NCBI GenBank assembly: GCA_963662675.2
Contig: CAXXHP010000002.1
Coordinates: 682,001 to 746,000 of the forward strand
Source: G963662675 sp963662675
Lineage (GTDB): Bacteria; Bacteroidota; Bacteroidia; Bacteroidales; Prolixibacteraceae
Length of the DNA: 64,000 nt
Direction of reading: 5' to 3'
The notes beneath the pieces were generated by a model. That model searched no databases, was not told where the DNA came from, and worked only from the letters and a program-made list of their open reading frames with translations. Below, one piece after another: positions 15,926 through 25,284 of the stretch. Numbering within the stretch: the first letter of the stretch is position 1; every line of letters begins with the position of its first letter. The position numbers and the translations under genes are program-made.

Positions 15926-18900
15926 CTAAAATCCTACATTTACACCAAATGTCCATGTTCTAGGAACAGGATAACCAGCTTGGTCATCTCCTAATCGCAA
16001 CACACCACTGTCGTTCTCATTACTAACCTCTGGGTTGTTTCCTGAGTATTTTGTGAAAGTATACAATTGTTGCACGGAGCCATAAATTCTGCACCTACTT
16101 ATAAATGAAATATCAGAAACATCTACACTATAACCAAGTGTAACATTCTTAACAGTCAAAAATGATCCGTCTTCGATGAAATTAGAGCTGAACCAGTCAC
16201 GCTGCATGCCTGTTTGATACGCAGTTGTACCATATTTCCCAGCTCCCGGATTTTCTTCTGATCTCCATCTGTCTTTAATTTCTGTTAAAACATTGAACGG
16301 ACCATCCAGATTGATAGCACCCTGGTAGAAACGGTTGGCAATATCATTACCTACTGAACCAGACAGCACAACGCTAAGATCAAAATCTTTATACCTGAAA
16401 TTATTGGTCATACCAAAAAGGAAAGATGGCGTAGGGTCACCGATAACAACGCGGTCACCACCTACATCTGAATTAAGAATCTGATCATCATTATTCATGT
16501 CCTTGAATTTGATTGTACCCACAGCTGAATTTGCAGCTTTAGCACTAGCGTCATACTCCGCTGTTGTTTCATATATGCCGTCAGCTACTAATCCCCAGAA
16601 TAATCCAACACGCTCACCTACTTTTGTAATGTGTCCGCCACCGTATATTGCATCGACATTGTCTGCCAAAGATATTACTTCATTGTCTGAAAGAGTAATA
16701 TTTAGGTTAGTAGTCCACTCAAAATCACCAACAAAATTTCTTGAAGTTAAGGCAATTTCATGTCCCCAGAATTTTAGCTCACCTGAGTTGCCCTGAAAGC
16801 TACTAAACCCGGATGACTGAGGGATACTGAAATTATATAACATTTCATTGGTGTTTTTTACGTAATAGTCATAGTTTAGGCTGATTCTGTTGTCAAACAG
16901 ACCTAAATCAAAACCAACGTTAAGTTGATTTGACTTTTCCCAACTTAGAGTTCTATTTGCTAGGTTACCAACAGAAGATCCACTAGCAACAGAACTTCCA
17001 AAAATATAGTTATCTCCTAAGTTGACAGATGCATACTGTGTGTAGTTACCAATACGGTTATTCCCTGTAATACCATAAGATCCGCGGAATTTAAGGTAGT
17101 TTAGAGCTTTGTCCTGAGGGAAGAAATCCTCGTCAGAGGCGATCCATCCCAATGATGCAGAAGGGAAGTTACCCCAAAGGTTATCCTTACCAAAGCGGGA
17201 AGAACCATCACGTCTGATTGAAAAGCTGGCTAGATATTTTCCTTTGTAGTCATAATTAACTTTTGCCAAATATGAAAGGAGTGACCATTCGTTAATTTCT
17301 CCAAATGTATCTTCATTTTCATTTCCTTTTACAATTGTAACAGCAGCATCTACATCACTGATTCTATCGTCTGGAAAGTTCTCTACAGATATACCTAAAC
17401 CTGTGGCAGAGTATTCTTGTGCAGAATAAACGGCTATTGCTGATAGGTTATGTGTATCATTCCATGATTTAGTGTATGAAGCTGATGTTTCAGACAACCA
17501 GTTAATAGACTCGGTTGATCCGTATTCAGCAAATGCAGTTACAGGAGGTTGTCGAGCAAAACTAGTAGATACTGTTGATGGATTAAATAATTTAGAAGTA
17601 CCGCTTGTATATTGTACATTTGCAGTTTGCTTAAGCTTAAGTCCTTCTATTGGTTCAATTTCAATGTATCCGTTAGTCAAAATGTTGGTTGAACTACTTG
17701 TGTTTTTAACCTGCTGAGCTGCTTCGTAGTAATTCGCTTGAGGGAATCCACCCAATGCACCTTTGTCATTAATGGTATACCCTGTATCGCCAATATTTCC
17801 ATCTTTGTCAATGATTGGCCAGTTTAGGATGCCCAAATATAAAAGGTTGCCTTGGAAAAATGCTCCGTCGCCACCTGCAGAATGCCTTTTACTATATGTT
17901 GGTGCCACGTTAAAACCAATAGTGATATTATCGTTTACATTATATGCCGTGTTAACACGTAAAGAAAAACGCTCATACCCTGAATTAATCATGATACCAT
18001 CTTGTTTCGTGTATCCAGCAATACTAGATGCGCTAAACTTATCAGTACGAGATGTAAGAGAAACAGAATAATCTTGCATTGGTGCATTTTGGAACATGAT
18101 GTCATACCAGTCAGTTCCTTCTCCATATTGTGAAGGATTTTGAAATGCGAGAGGAACTTCCTGTCCTTTATCTTCATACGACTCTTTCTTAAACTGAGCA
18201 AATTCGGTTCCGTTCATCATGTCCGGGCGACCAGCTTCAGGCATAACTTGAAAACCGTAATTTGAGTTGAAACTCACTTCTGTTGTTCCTGCCTTTGCCG
18301 TTTTCGTAGTAATCAAAACAACTCCGTTTGCTGCTCGCGAACCATATAATGACGTTGAAGAAGCATCTTTCAAAACAGAAATAGACTCAATTTCTTCAAC
18401 ATTAATATCCGACATATCGCCATCAATAGGAAATCCATCAACTACATATAATGGGTCACTGCCACCAGAAATTGAACCGGCACCACGAATACGAATCATC
18501 ATGCCTTCTCCAGGTCTTCCAGATGTTTGATTAATTTGAACACCAGCAAGTTTACCTTGTAGCGTTTGAGCAGCGGAAGACACTGGCATGTCACCAAGTT
18601 CTTCACCACCAACCGATTGTATTGCGCCAGTTACAGCTCTTTTGGTCTGTGTACCATAACCTACAGCAATAACTTCGTCCAACCCAATGGTTGATGATTG
18701 CATCACCACATTTATTTGTTGTTTTCCTGCTACAGCAATTTCTTGAGGCTCCATGCCAACAAAAGTAAATTGTAACGTAGCATTTTCAGGAACATTACCA
18801 ATGGTATAGATTCCGTCAAAATCTGTGATTGTACCGTTTGTCGTTCCAAGAACTACAACTGTTACACCAGGTAATGGTTCACCGCTGTTGTCGGTGATTG

Positions 18901-19084
18901 TTCCTGTCACGGAAGATTGTTGCTCGCTTAGATTATTTTCTGAAGCATTTGATTCAGAGCTAGAAGCGAAAGATTGACTTGCTACTAAAAGCAATACAAC
19001 CAATGTCGTTCTAGTCACCATTAACATTTTGGATTTCCACAAACTGTGAAATCCTTCCATTAATAGGAAACATCTTTTTTTCAT
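15926..19084 (-). CDS. SusC/RagA TonB-dependent transporter, without STN domain
   Basis: A 1052-residue outer-membrane importer for SusD-captured oligosaccharides. The order is signal segment (TRTTLVVLLLVASQSFASS, residues 24-42), carboxypeptidase-D-like domain (VTGTITDNSGEPLPGVTVVV), TonB box region (DEVIAVGYGTQTK), plug (LQGKLAGVQINQ, DPLYVVDGFPI, SLYGSRAANGVVLITTK), and a 22-strand barrel ending YPVPRTWTFGVNVGF. No STN domain is present, so this copy is unlikely to signal. It is closely similar along its length to the SusC at 21704-25042. Its leader holds three hairpins and a duplicated segment. Confidence 0.95.
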   Translation of the reverse strand: MKKRCFLLMEGFHSLWKSKMLMVTRTTLVVLLLVASQSFASSSESNASENNLSEQQSSVTGTITDNSGEPLPGVTVVVLGTTNGTITDFDGIYTIGNVPENATLQFTFVGMEPQEIAVAGKQQINVVMQSSTIGLDEVIAVGYGTQTKRAVTGAIQSVGGEELGDMPVSSAAQTLQGKLAGVQINQTSGRPGEGMMIRIRGAGSISGGSDPLYVVDGFPIDGDMSDINVEEIESISVLKDASSTSLYGSRAANGVVLITTKTAKAGTTEVSFNSNYGFQVMPEAGRPDMMNGTEFAQFKKESYEDKGQEVPLAFQNPSQYGEGTDWYDIMFQNAPMQDYSVSLTSRTDKFSASSIAGYTKQDGIMINSGYERFSLRVNTAYNVNDNITIGFNVAPTYSKRHSAGGDGAFFQGNLLYLGILNWPIIDKDGNIGDTGYTINDKGALGGFPQANYYEAAQQVKNTSSSTNILTNGYIEIEPIEGLKLKQTANVQYTSGTSKLFNPSTVSTSFARQPPVTAFAEYGSTESINWLSETSASYTKSWNDTHNLSAIAVYSAQEYSATGLGISVENFPDDRISDVDAAVTIVKGNENEDTFGEINEWSLLSYLAKVNYDYKGKYLASFSIRRDGSSRFGKDNLWGNFPSASLGWIASDEDFFPQDKALNYLKFRGSYGITGNNRIGNYTQYASVNLGDNYIFGSSVASGSSVGNLANRTLSWEKSNQLNVGFDLGLFDNRISLNYDYYVKNTNEMLYNFSIPQSSGFSSFQGNSGELKFWGHEIALTSRNFVGDFEWTTNLNITLSDNEVISLADNVDAIYGGGHITKVGERVGLFWGLVADGIYETTAEYDASAKAANSAVGTIKFKDMNNDDQILNSDVGGDRVVIGDPTPSFLFGMTNNFRYKDFDLSVVLSGSVGNDIANRFYQGAINLDGPFNVLTEIKDRWRSEENPGAGKYGTTAYQTGMQRDWFSSNFIEDGSFLTVKNVTLGYSVDVSDISFISRCRIYGSVQQLYTFTKYSGNNPEVSNENDSGVLRLGDDQAGYPVPRTWTFGVNVGF

Positions 19085-19253
19085 AAATTTTTGTTTTTTT
19101 GATTAATAAAAAAATCCAGTAGGATTTTGTTTAAGAAATTGTTAGGGAAGTTCTTTCTTCTTTTAGTAAAATAGAATTTGAAGAAGTTTTTTCATAAATT
19201 TGATCGTTTTTAGATTAATAAAAATGTCTGTTAGGTCATTTTTTTAAAGGAAA
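19075..19253 (-). repeat. Duplicated susC leader (two about 62-bp direct repeats)
   Basis: Plus-strand 19075-19137 and 19187-19253 align over about 62 bases: both start TTTTTTCATAAATTT, share GATTAATAAAAA and a GT(A/T)AGG core, and end in a T-rich run then AA(A)GAAA/GGAAA. The first copy contains the susC start codon; in the second the equivalent ATGAAAAAA opens only a 10-codon frame. Confidence 0.65.
19163..19195 (-). other. Ten-codon open frame in the susC leader
   Basis: ATG at the position homologous to the susC start gives MKKLLQILFY and a stop. It could be a leader peptide or only the fossil start codon of the duplicated segment; nothing in the sequence decides. Confidence 0.25.
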
Positions 19254-19369
19254 TCGTTGCCGCGGTTTCCTTTTTTTTTGAATTATACACCTAGATAACT
19301 GTTGCCGCAGTTTTCTAGATAATTCATTAAGAACGAAGAACCAAACAAGACGTTGCCGCGATTTGTTTG
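19246..19369. repeat. Three hairpins (11-bp stem, 6-base loop TTGCCG) upstream of susC
   Basis: Hairpins at 19246-19273, 19291-19318 and 19342-19369 are each 28 bases. Plus-strand arms are AAAGGAAATCG/CGGTTTCCTTT, CTAGATAACTG/CAGTTTTCTAG and CAAACAAGACG/CGATTTGTTTG. The loop TTGCCG and its closing G-C pair are identical in all three. The outer stems differ in sequence but stay paired with zero to two non-pairing positions each. Two irregular positions are G-T wobbles only when read on the plus strand. The first hairpin is followed by T9 on the plus strand. Confidence 0.75.
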
Positions 19370-19433
19370 CCTTTCGTTATAAGTTCATGTCTACTATCTA
19401 TATTCATATGCTGTGTTAATAGTGTTTTATACC

Positions 19434-20486
19434 TTATCTCTTTGATATTGTTACTTTTGTTTTTTGAAAAGTACCGTTTGTTAATTGAGTCGAAGGTGTT
19501 ATTTCATATTCGATAGGCGAAATCATACTTATATATTGAAGTACATCTTCAAACGTATCGTTTACGAAAGTTGCGTTTATTGAATATTGGTTTAATTCAG
19601 ATTCAGGGATTTCGACTTCAATATTGTACCAACGTTCAATTTTTCGAGCCACCATCAGCATGGATTCTCCCTCAAAAACGAGCTTGCCTTCAGTCCACAT
19701 TTTGTAATTTTCGGGATCGACCTTAGAGATAACCACAGATTGTTTATCCTTCTCAAATAATAATCTATCGGAAGGGGAGAGTAGTATCCCTTCGCTATTG
19801 GGCTTGTTGTTGTTTAAAAATTGAATACTGCCCTCCAGAAGTACGACCTCCACATGATTATCCATCGGGTATGCAATCATATTAAAGCTTGTGCCAAGCA
19901 CTCTTACAACTGATTCTCCGGCTGTAATTTCGAAAGGTCTGTCTTCATCATGAGCTACATCAAACCAACCTTCTCCTTCAAGCGAAATTTGTCTTTTATC
20001 ACCGAATGGGATAGAATAAACGAGATTAGCCCCTCCATTTAGCCATCCGGAAGTGCCATCTGGTAGTTGGAATGATACTCTTGACCCAATAGGTGCAAAA
20101 ATGGTTGTTTGCGCTATTTCGTTATTTAATATGTCCGCGTTATTCCATAAGTAACCGAGGGTGAGGCTTCCTGCAATAAGAAGAGGGATTAATAGTATTG
20201 CAGCAATTTTTGTGTAGGTTGATGTCATTCGACGTATAAGCGATTTTTTCTTTTGATATTCTTTTTTCCTGATTTCGTGGTGTACGCGGTCAAGTGTGTG
20301 TGCATAATTCATTTTCTCAACGATATCTGTGTGTTGAAAACTGTCCCAGTCTCTACCTACATAATGTTGTAATTCTGTATGATCCTGTCCGTTTGCAAAG
20401 AGATCTTGCACCCATGTATTATCATCTTTACTTGCGGCTCCTCGCAGGTAGTTTTCTAGTCGGTATTTATCTTCTTGATTCAGCAT
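19434..20486 (-). CDS. FecR-family anti-sigma factor
   Basis: A 350-residue inner-membrane anti-sigma factor that should hold the ECF sigma factor encoded at 20779-21363 until signalled by the STN domain of a SusC. The N-terminal cytoplasmic sigma-binding part spans residues 1-90. One membrane helix (IAAILLIPLLIAGSLTLGYLW) is near 93-113. The FecR domain (GSRVSFQLPDGTSGWLNGGA, LEGEGWFDVAHDEDRPFEI, VRVLGTSFNMIAY) is followed by the C-terminal DUF4974 domain (LVFEGESMLMVARKIERWYNIEVEIPE) that contacts STN. It lies 292 bases after the sigma gene; that gap holds a 7-bp hairpin at 20547-20564 and no gene. Confidence 0.95.
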   Translation of the reverse strand: MLNQEDKYRLENYLRGAASKDDNTWVQDLFANGQDHTELQHYVGRDWDSFQHTDIVEKMNYAHTLDRVHHEIRKKEYQKKKSLIRRMTSTYTKIAAILLIPLLIAGSLTLGYLWNNADILNNEIAQTTIFAPIGSRVSFQLPDGTSGWLNGGANLVYSIPFGDKRQISLEGEGWFDVAHDEDRPFEITAGESVVRVLGTSFNMIAYPMDNHVEVVLLEGSIQFLNNNKPNSEGILLSPSDRLLFEKDKQSVVISKVDPENYKMWTEGKLVFEGESMLMVARKIERWYNIEVEIPESELNQYSINATFVNDTFEDVLQYISMISPIEYEITPSTQLTNGTFQKTKVTISKR

Positions 20487-20778
20487 TTTTCGATATTGTG
20501 GATGCTTATTACATCCCTTTACATTATACTATACAGTTGGGATGCCAATTTCTCATCAGAAATTAGTGTGTTTTTTTAGAAATAATAAAATAATGGGATT
20601 TCGAGTGGTGTTGGGTTCTGGCTTAAGCCGTTGTTTGTCATTTTGTTGCAATCTTTTTTTAATATTGGGGGAGTTGAGACTAAATTGCATAATAATTCGA
20701 AATTGAGATGCCGAAAATTATGAGAAGGATAAAAATGGATTACTAGAAGGAATGGAATTATACGTTCTGGTTATTGTG

Positions 20779-21363
20779 TTAGATAAGATATAATGAAAAC
20801 AGGAGAACAACGGTTATGTGATTGTCTTGCATGTTGCTGCGAATAAATTTGACTGCTTTAGAAATGTAATTATCAACGGTGCCTGGAGTAACCCCAAGCT
20901 CTTCTGCTATCTCTTTTGCTGATTTACCATCGAATCGGCTTTTAATGAAAATCACACGTTGTTTTTCTGGTAGCCTGGCAAGTATTTGTTCAATTTGTTC
21001 TAGCGCAAATCTATAGTCGATTTCTTCTTCAGTCCCGGCAGATACATCAGATTCTGTTGACATCGTTTCTTTAACAAATTCACTCAAGTATTTTTTCTTT
21101 CGAAATTTGTTGCAGATTTCGTTGTATGCAATCGTAAATAAGAAAGACTTAAAAGATGTTCCTTTCTTCAGCTTGTTTCTATTTTCCCAGACTTTTAGAA
21201 AAACCGACTGCACCAATTCTTCTGCCTCTTCTTTTGACTTTAGATATTTCCATGAAAATGCATAAAGTTTTTCTGCATATTTTTCATAGATAGTATCAAA
21301 AGCAAATACGTTTCCGTTGCTTAATTCATGAATGAGTTCGATGTCAGTTTGAGAAGCTTTCAA
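20779..21363 (-). CDS. ECF RNA polymerase sigma factor, PUL type
   Basis: A 194-residue extracytoplasmic-function sigma factor. Sigma region 2 is at residues 20-90 (FDTIYEKYAEKLYAFSWKYLKSKEEAEELVQSVF then FKSFLFTIAYNEI). Region 4 is at 125-180 (LPEKQRVIFIKSRFDGKSAKEIAEELGVTPGTVDNYISKAVKFI) with a clear helix-turn-helix. It precedes fecR, as in PUL ECF/anti-sigma pairs. The only usable start in frame is TTG at 21363; the frame upstream to the nearest stop has no ATG or GTG. Its targets probably include the susC-susD genes downstream. Confidence 0.92.
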   Translation of the reverse strand: MKASQTDIELIHELSNGNVFAFDTIYEKYAEKLYAFSWKYLKSKEEAEELVQSVFLKVWENRNKLKKGTSFKSFLFTIAYNEICNKFRKKKYLSEFVKETMSTESDVSAGTEEEIDYRFALEQIEQILARLPEKQRVIFIKSRFDGKSAKEIAEELGVTPGTVDNYISKAVKFIRSNMQDNHITVVLLFSLYLI

Positions 21364-21703
21364 TGGTTCTTTTATAAAAATGTTAATACATTAATAAAGG
21401 TAAAACCTAATATTTTGTTGTTTTCATCTTCTGGATAACCATTAATAAAGCCTGATGTAGATAATTTGATTCTTGTACTTTTTTTTGTGACGCCAGCAAA
21501 AGTGCTGTTGGAATCAAGTTAAATCAACTTGTCTTATTGTTTGTTAGCCATTGTGAAAGGAACAAAAATAGGCAGATAATTTGTAATTACAAGTTTGAAG
21601 GAAGTTAATGTCTCGCTGAGGTTGGTATCGTGTTAAGACATGGCAAAGTTTGCTTTTATAATGATGCTTGGTGTTTCTACTTGTTGTTACATGTGTTTTA
21701 GGA
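21364..21703. other. Intergenic stretch without a gene
   Basis: These 340 bases separate the STN-type SusC gene from the sigma gene. I find no ORF and no trace of a SusD remnant. A short inverted repeat CAAGTT-AAATC-AACTTG lies at 21515-21531. The promoter of the sigma gene is presumably here, but no exact TAnnTTTG is seen on the minus strand. Confidence 0.5.
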
Positions 21704-24700
21704 TCACATCGAAATGTTTATACCAAAAGTGTATGTTCTTGGAACAGGATAGGAAGAATAATCATCACCTAATTGAAGCACAGATTCGTAATTGCTAACT
21801 TCTGGGTTATTTCCATTATAATTAGTGAATGTATACACTTGCTGTATGCTTGTGTACAACCTGAGTTCGGATATTACACCTGATTGTTTTAATGGAAAGT
21901 TATATCCAAGTGTAATGTTCTTTATTGTCAGAAATGATCCGTCATGAATAAATCGGCTGTTAAACCAATCGCGTTCCATGTAGGTTGCAGTTGTCGTAGT
22001 GCCGTATTTCCCACTTCCCGGGTTTTCTTCAGATCGCCAACGATCTTTTACTTCGGTCAGGATGTTGAAGGCTCCATCCAGATTGGTTGCACCTTGGTCA
22101 AAACGATTCGCAATATCATGTCCAATAGATCCTGTTGTAGTAATAGAAAGATCCCATGCCTTATAACTGAATGAGTTATTGATGCCAATTAAAAAATCAG
22201 GGGTAGGATCTCCAATAATAGTACGATCGCCATCTAATCTCTCATTGGATATTTTGCCATCGCCATTAACATCTATAAACTTTACTGTACCTATATTTGA
22301 GGGTGTAGCCTTGGGGGAATTATCAAATTCTTCCTGATTGTCATAGACCCCATCATGAATTAAGCCCCAGAATAAACCAATTCTTTCTCCAACCTTTGTT
22401 ACATGTCCCCAATTATAAATTGCATCAATGTCTGGAGCAATAGAAATCACTTTGTTGTCGTTGAACGTTAGATTTATTTGAGAATTCCATTTAAATTCTC
22501 CAATAGAGTTGTATGTCATTAAAGCCAGCTCATGTCCCCAGAATCTTAATTTACCCGTATTACTCATATAGAAATTATATCCTGTTGAAGGGGCAATCCC
22601 TAGTTTGTACAATAACCCTGAGGTGTTTTTTAGGTAGTAATCATAGGTCAGGCTTAGGCGATTGTTTAAAAAAGAAATATCTGAGCCAATGTCCCATTGC
22701 GTGGTTTTTTCCCAGCCCAAATCTGAGTTTCCAATATTTTCAACATAAGAGCTGCTTTCAATTGTTGATCCAAATACGGTTTTTTCGTCCAGACCAACGT
22801 TTACAAGATGTGTATAGTTACCTATATTGTTGTTCCCGGTAAGTCCATAACTCGCGCGTAATTTTAGGGCATTCACGAGTCTATTTCCAGGATACCAATT
22901 TTCATCTGACATGTTCCATGCGGCTGATATTGACGGGAAATTCCCCCACAAGTTATTCTTTCCAAAACGTGAAGACCCATCCCGTCTGATAGTGGCTTGT
23001 AAAATATATTTCCCCATATAATCATAATTTAAACGGGTCAGGTATGAAATCATAGACCATCTTTCGTCGCCTGTGTCTGTTCCGTCGTTTTCTATGGTTA
23101 CTGCAGTGTCGATATCACTAATTCTGTCATCCGGAAAATTTTCAGCATAAATACTCATCGTTTTGTTTCCAAATTCTTGCGCTGTATAGCCCCCAAGTAT
23201 TTCAAAATTGTGTTTGCCTAAAGATTTTACATAGGTTGCTGTATTTTCAAAGAGCCATGAACTCGATGAACCATTGCTCAGTCTGGCATTTGCTATTACC
23301 GGGGGAGCTATTGCAAAACTGATTGAAGAAGTCGATGGATTGAAGAACTTCATATTTGAAATGCCATATTCTATGTTGATGGAAGACTTCACTGTTAAGC
23401 CCTTTAGTAGCTCAAGCTGAACATAGGCATTTGACAGTAGTTGTAGGTTTGTGGTTGTTGTTTTAATTTCTTGAGCTGCTCTGTAGTAGTTGGGAGAAGG
23501 AAAGCCTCCCAAGTCCGGAATCCATGCGGTTAAAGGCAGAGAGCCATCTTCCCGTTTGTATGAAAATATTGGCCAAGTCTGCAAAGCCATAGCAAGTAAG
23601 TTCTCTTGAAAAAATGGATTGCCAGTTGACATACTATGTAGTGATGAGTACGACGTTGAAACATTGAATCCCATGGACAAGTGATTATTGACTTTATACA
23701 ACGTGTTTGTGCGAAATGAATAGCGTTTAAACCCTGAATTGATGAGTATTCCATCCTGATTTAAGTAGCCAGCAACAATTTGCCCTCCTAGCTTATCCGA
23801 TTTGCTAGACATAGATAATGTGTAATTCTCGATAGGGGCAACATGGAACAAAATGTCATACCAGTCATTTCCTTCACCATATTTTTCAGGATTTTGAAAT
23901 ACTTCAGGAACCTCTTGTCCTAGATCCTCAAAGTATTCTTTTTTGAATTGAGCAAATTCCGTTCCGTTCATCATGTCGGGTCGGCCTTTTTGAGGCAGAG
24001 TTTGAGCTCCATAATACGCACTAAAGCTAACATCCATTATCTTGCGTGCCTGTTTTGTGGTAATCAATACGACTCCATTTGCTGCTCTAGATCCGTACAT
24101 GGCAGAAGATGCAGCATCTTTTAAAATTGAAATGGATTCTATTTCGTCGGTATTGATATTGCTTAAGTCTCCGGAAATTGGAAATCCATCAATTACATAC
24201 AGTGGTTTATTTCCGGCTAATATGGAGCCAGCTCCTCTCACTCTTATTTGTATACCTTGCCCCGGAATACCTGAGGATTGGTTTATTTGAACTCCCGCAA
24301 CTTTCCCTTGTAATGCTTGTGTGAACTGGGCTACTGGCATTTCGGTTAGGTCTGAAGATGAAACAGTTTGAATTGACCCAGATACAGTCTTCTTGGATTG
24401 AGTGCCATAACCAACTGTCACAACCTCCTCCAGACCAAAGGTGCTTTCTGGCAGAGAAATGGTCAAAGAGGATTGGTTTGAAAAGGCAATCTCTTGGGTT
24501 TCTTTTCCTAAAAAAGTAAATATTAGTACAGCATCTTCCGGGGCGTTTGAAATTGTAAAATTCCCGTTAATGTCAGAAATAGTTCCGATTGCAGTGCCCT
24601 TGATGCTTACTGAAGTGCCGGGTAGCATCTGCCCATTTTCATCCGTTACAGTTCCTGTAATGGTTTTTCCTGATTCTGGAAAAGGTTGACCATCTGTATT

Positions 24701-25042
24701 GTCAATCGGAGAAAGAAGGATTTTTCTGTCAATTATCGTAAAACGAATATCTGTACCGGTAAATAGCTCTGATAAGACCTCATCAAGGTCTTGATTTTTA
24801 ATGTTGATCGATTTCTTGTGTTTGGCATCTACTGAATTTTCGTCATATAAAAAGTAAAACCCGGTTTCATTTTCAATTTGTTCGAAAATGTGGAATAATT
24901 CAGTGTCTGAAAAATTGAGGGTAAGTGTTATTCCTTGCGAATATGCATTAAATGCGATTGTTTGTAAAAATCCTATGAGTATAAAGATTAGTGCAATTCG
25001 CATAGCAGTCCAATTCTTCAGAATAGTATTTTTCAGGTTCAC
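21704..25042 (-). CDS. SusC/RagA TonB-dependent transducer with N-terminal STN domain
   Basis: A 1112-residue outer-membrane receptor combining transport and signalling. A signal peptide (ALIFILIGFLQTIAFNAYSQG) is followed by an STN domain at about 40-110 (LNFSDTELFHIFEQIENETGFYF...INIKNQDLDEVLSELFTGT), then a carboxypeptidase-D-like domain, plug and barrel. STN presence marks it as the sensor for the FecR/ECF pair that follows on the same strand. It is a close paralogue of the SusC at 15926-19084 (shared MMNGTEFAQFKKE, RRDGSSRFGK, KDRWRSEENPG) but has no SusD beside it. The frame opens with GTG at 25042; an ATG at 25003 (MRIALIF) also gives a good signal peptide. Confidence 0.93.
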   Translation of the reverse strand: MNLKNTILKNWTAMRIALIFILIGFLQTIAFNAYSQGITLTLNFSDTELFHIFEQIENETGFYFLYDENSVDAKHKKSINIKNQDLDEVLSELFTGTDIRFTIIDRKILLSPIDNTDGQPFPESGKTITGTVTDENGQMLPGTSVSIKGTAIGTISDINGNFTISNAPEDAVLIFTFLGKETQEIAFSNQSSLTISLPESTFGLEEVVTVGYGTQSKKTVSGSIQTVSSSDLTEMPVAQFTQALQGKVAGVQINQSSGIPGQGIQIRVRGAGSILAGNKPLYVIDGFPISGDLSNINTDEIESISILKDAASSAMYGSRAANGVVLITTKQARKIMDVSFSAYYGAQTLPQKGRPDMMNGTEFAQFKKEYFEDLGQEVPEVFQNPEKYGEGNDWYDILFHVAPIENYTLSMSSKSDKLGGQIVAGYLNQDGILINSGFKRYSFRTNTLYKVNNHLSMGFNVSTSYSSLHSMSTGNPFFQENLLAMALQTWPIFSYKREDGSLPLTAWIPDLGGFPSPNYYRAAQEIKTTTTNLQLLSNAYVQLELLKGLTVKSSINIEYGISNMKFFNPSTSSISFAIAPPVIANARLSNGSSSSWLFENTATYVKSLGKHNFEILGGYTAQEFGNKTMSIYAENFPDDRISDIDTAVTIENDGTDTGDERWSMISYLTRLNYDYMGKYILQATIRRDGSSRFGKNNLWGNFPSISAAWNMSDENWYPGNRLVNALKLRASYGLTGNNNIGNYTHLVNVGLDEKTVFGSTIESSSYVENIGNSDLGWEKTTQWDIGSDISFLNNRLSLTYDYYLKNTSGLLYKLGIAPSTGYNFYMSNTGKLRFWGHELALMTYNSIGEFKWNSQINLTFNDNKVISIAPDIDAIYNWGHVTKVGERIGLFWGLIHDGVYDNQEEFDNSPKATPSNIGTVKFIDVNGDGKISNERLDGDRTIIGDPTPDFLIGINNSFSYKAWDLSITTTGSIGHDIANRFDQGATNLDGAFNILTEVKDRWRSEENPGSGKYGTTTTATYMERDWFNSRFIHDGSFLTIKNITLGYNFPLKQSGVISELRLYTSIQQVYTFTNYNGNNPEVSNYESVLQLGDDYSSYPVPRTYTFGINISM

Positions 25043-25133
25043 GGAGTAATCCCCTCTAGTTAGGTTATTTGGTTATCGGAATCGCATACTTTGCATTTTG
25101 TGCATGAGCTGTAAATATACAATTGATTGCAAA

Positions 25134-25180
25134 GTGCATAAATGCACAATATGACCCATCATTTGCATAATTTGACCCAT
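25134..25180. promoter_or_regulatory. Operator-like repeats upstream of the STN-type susC
   Basis: A perfect inverted repeat GTGCAT-AA-ATGCAC lies at 25134-25147. Two 17-base direct repeats TGCAnAATnTGACCCAT lie at 25143-25159 and 25164-25180, 21 bases start to start, about two helical turns. A third partial TTTGCAT/TGTGCAT cluster is at 25090-25105. The region is 90-140 bases upstream of the SusC start and has the look of a tandem regulator site. Confidence 0.5.
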
Positions 25181-25284
25181 GGCCTTGTCTGTCTTGTTTC
25201 TTCTTTGGTGATGATTTTCATAGTCTGTAAGGGTTTGATTATTTAGTTTTTATGTTGGATTTAGTGTTGGTTTAATGGTTGTCG

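Noticed and set aside
19246..19369. CRISPR-like reading of the three GTTGCCGC repeats
   Set aside because: The shared core is only about 10 bases, flanks form hairpins with the core in the loop, and no cas genes or uniform spacers are present.
21364..21703. Remnant of a second susD between the STN-type susC and the sigma gene
   Set aside because: The gap is 340 bases and no SusD-like stretch can be read in any frame.
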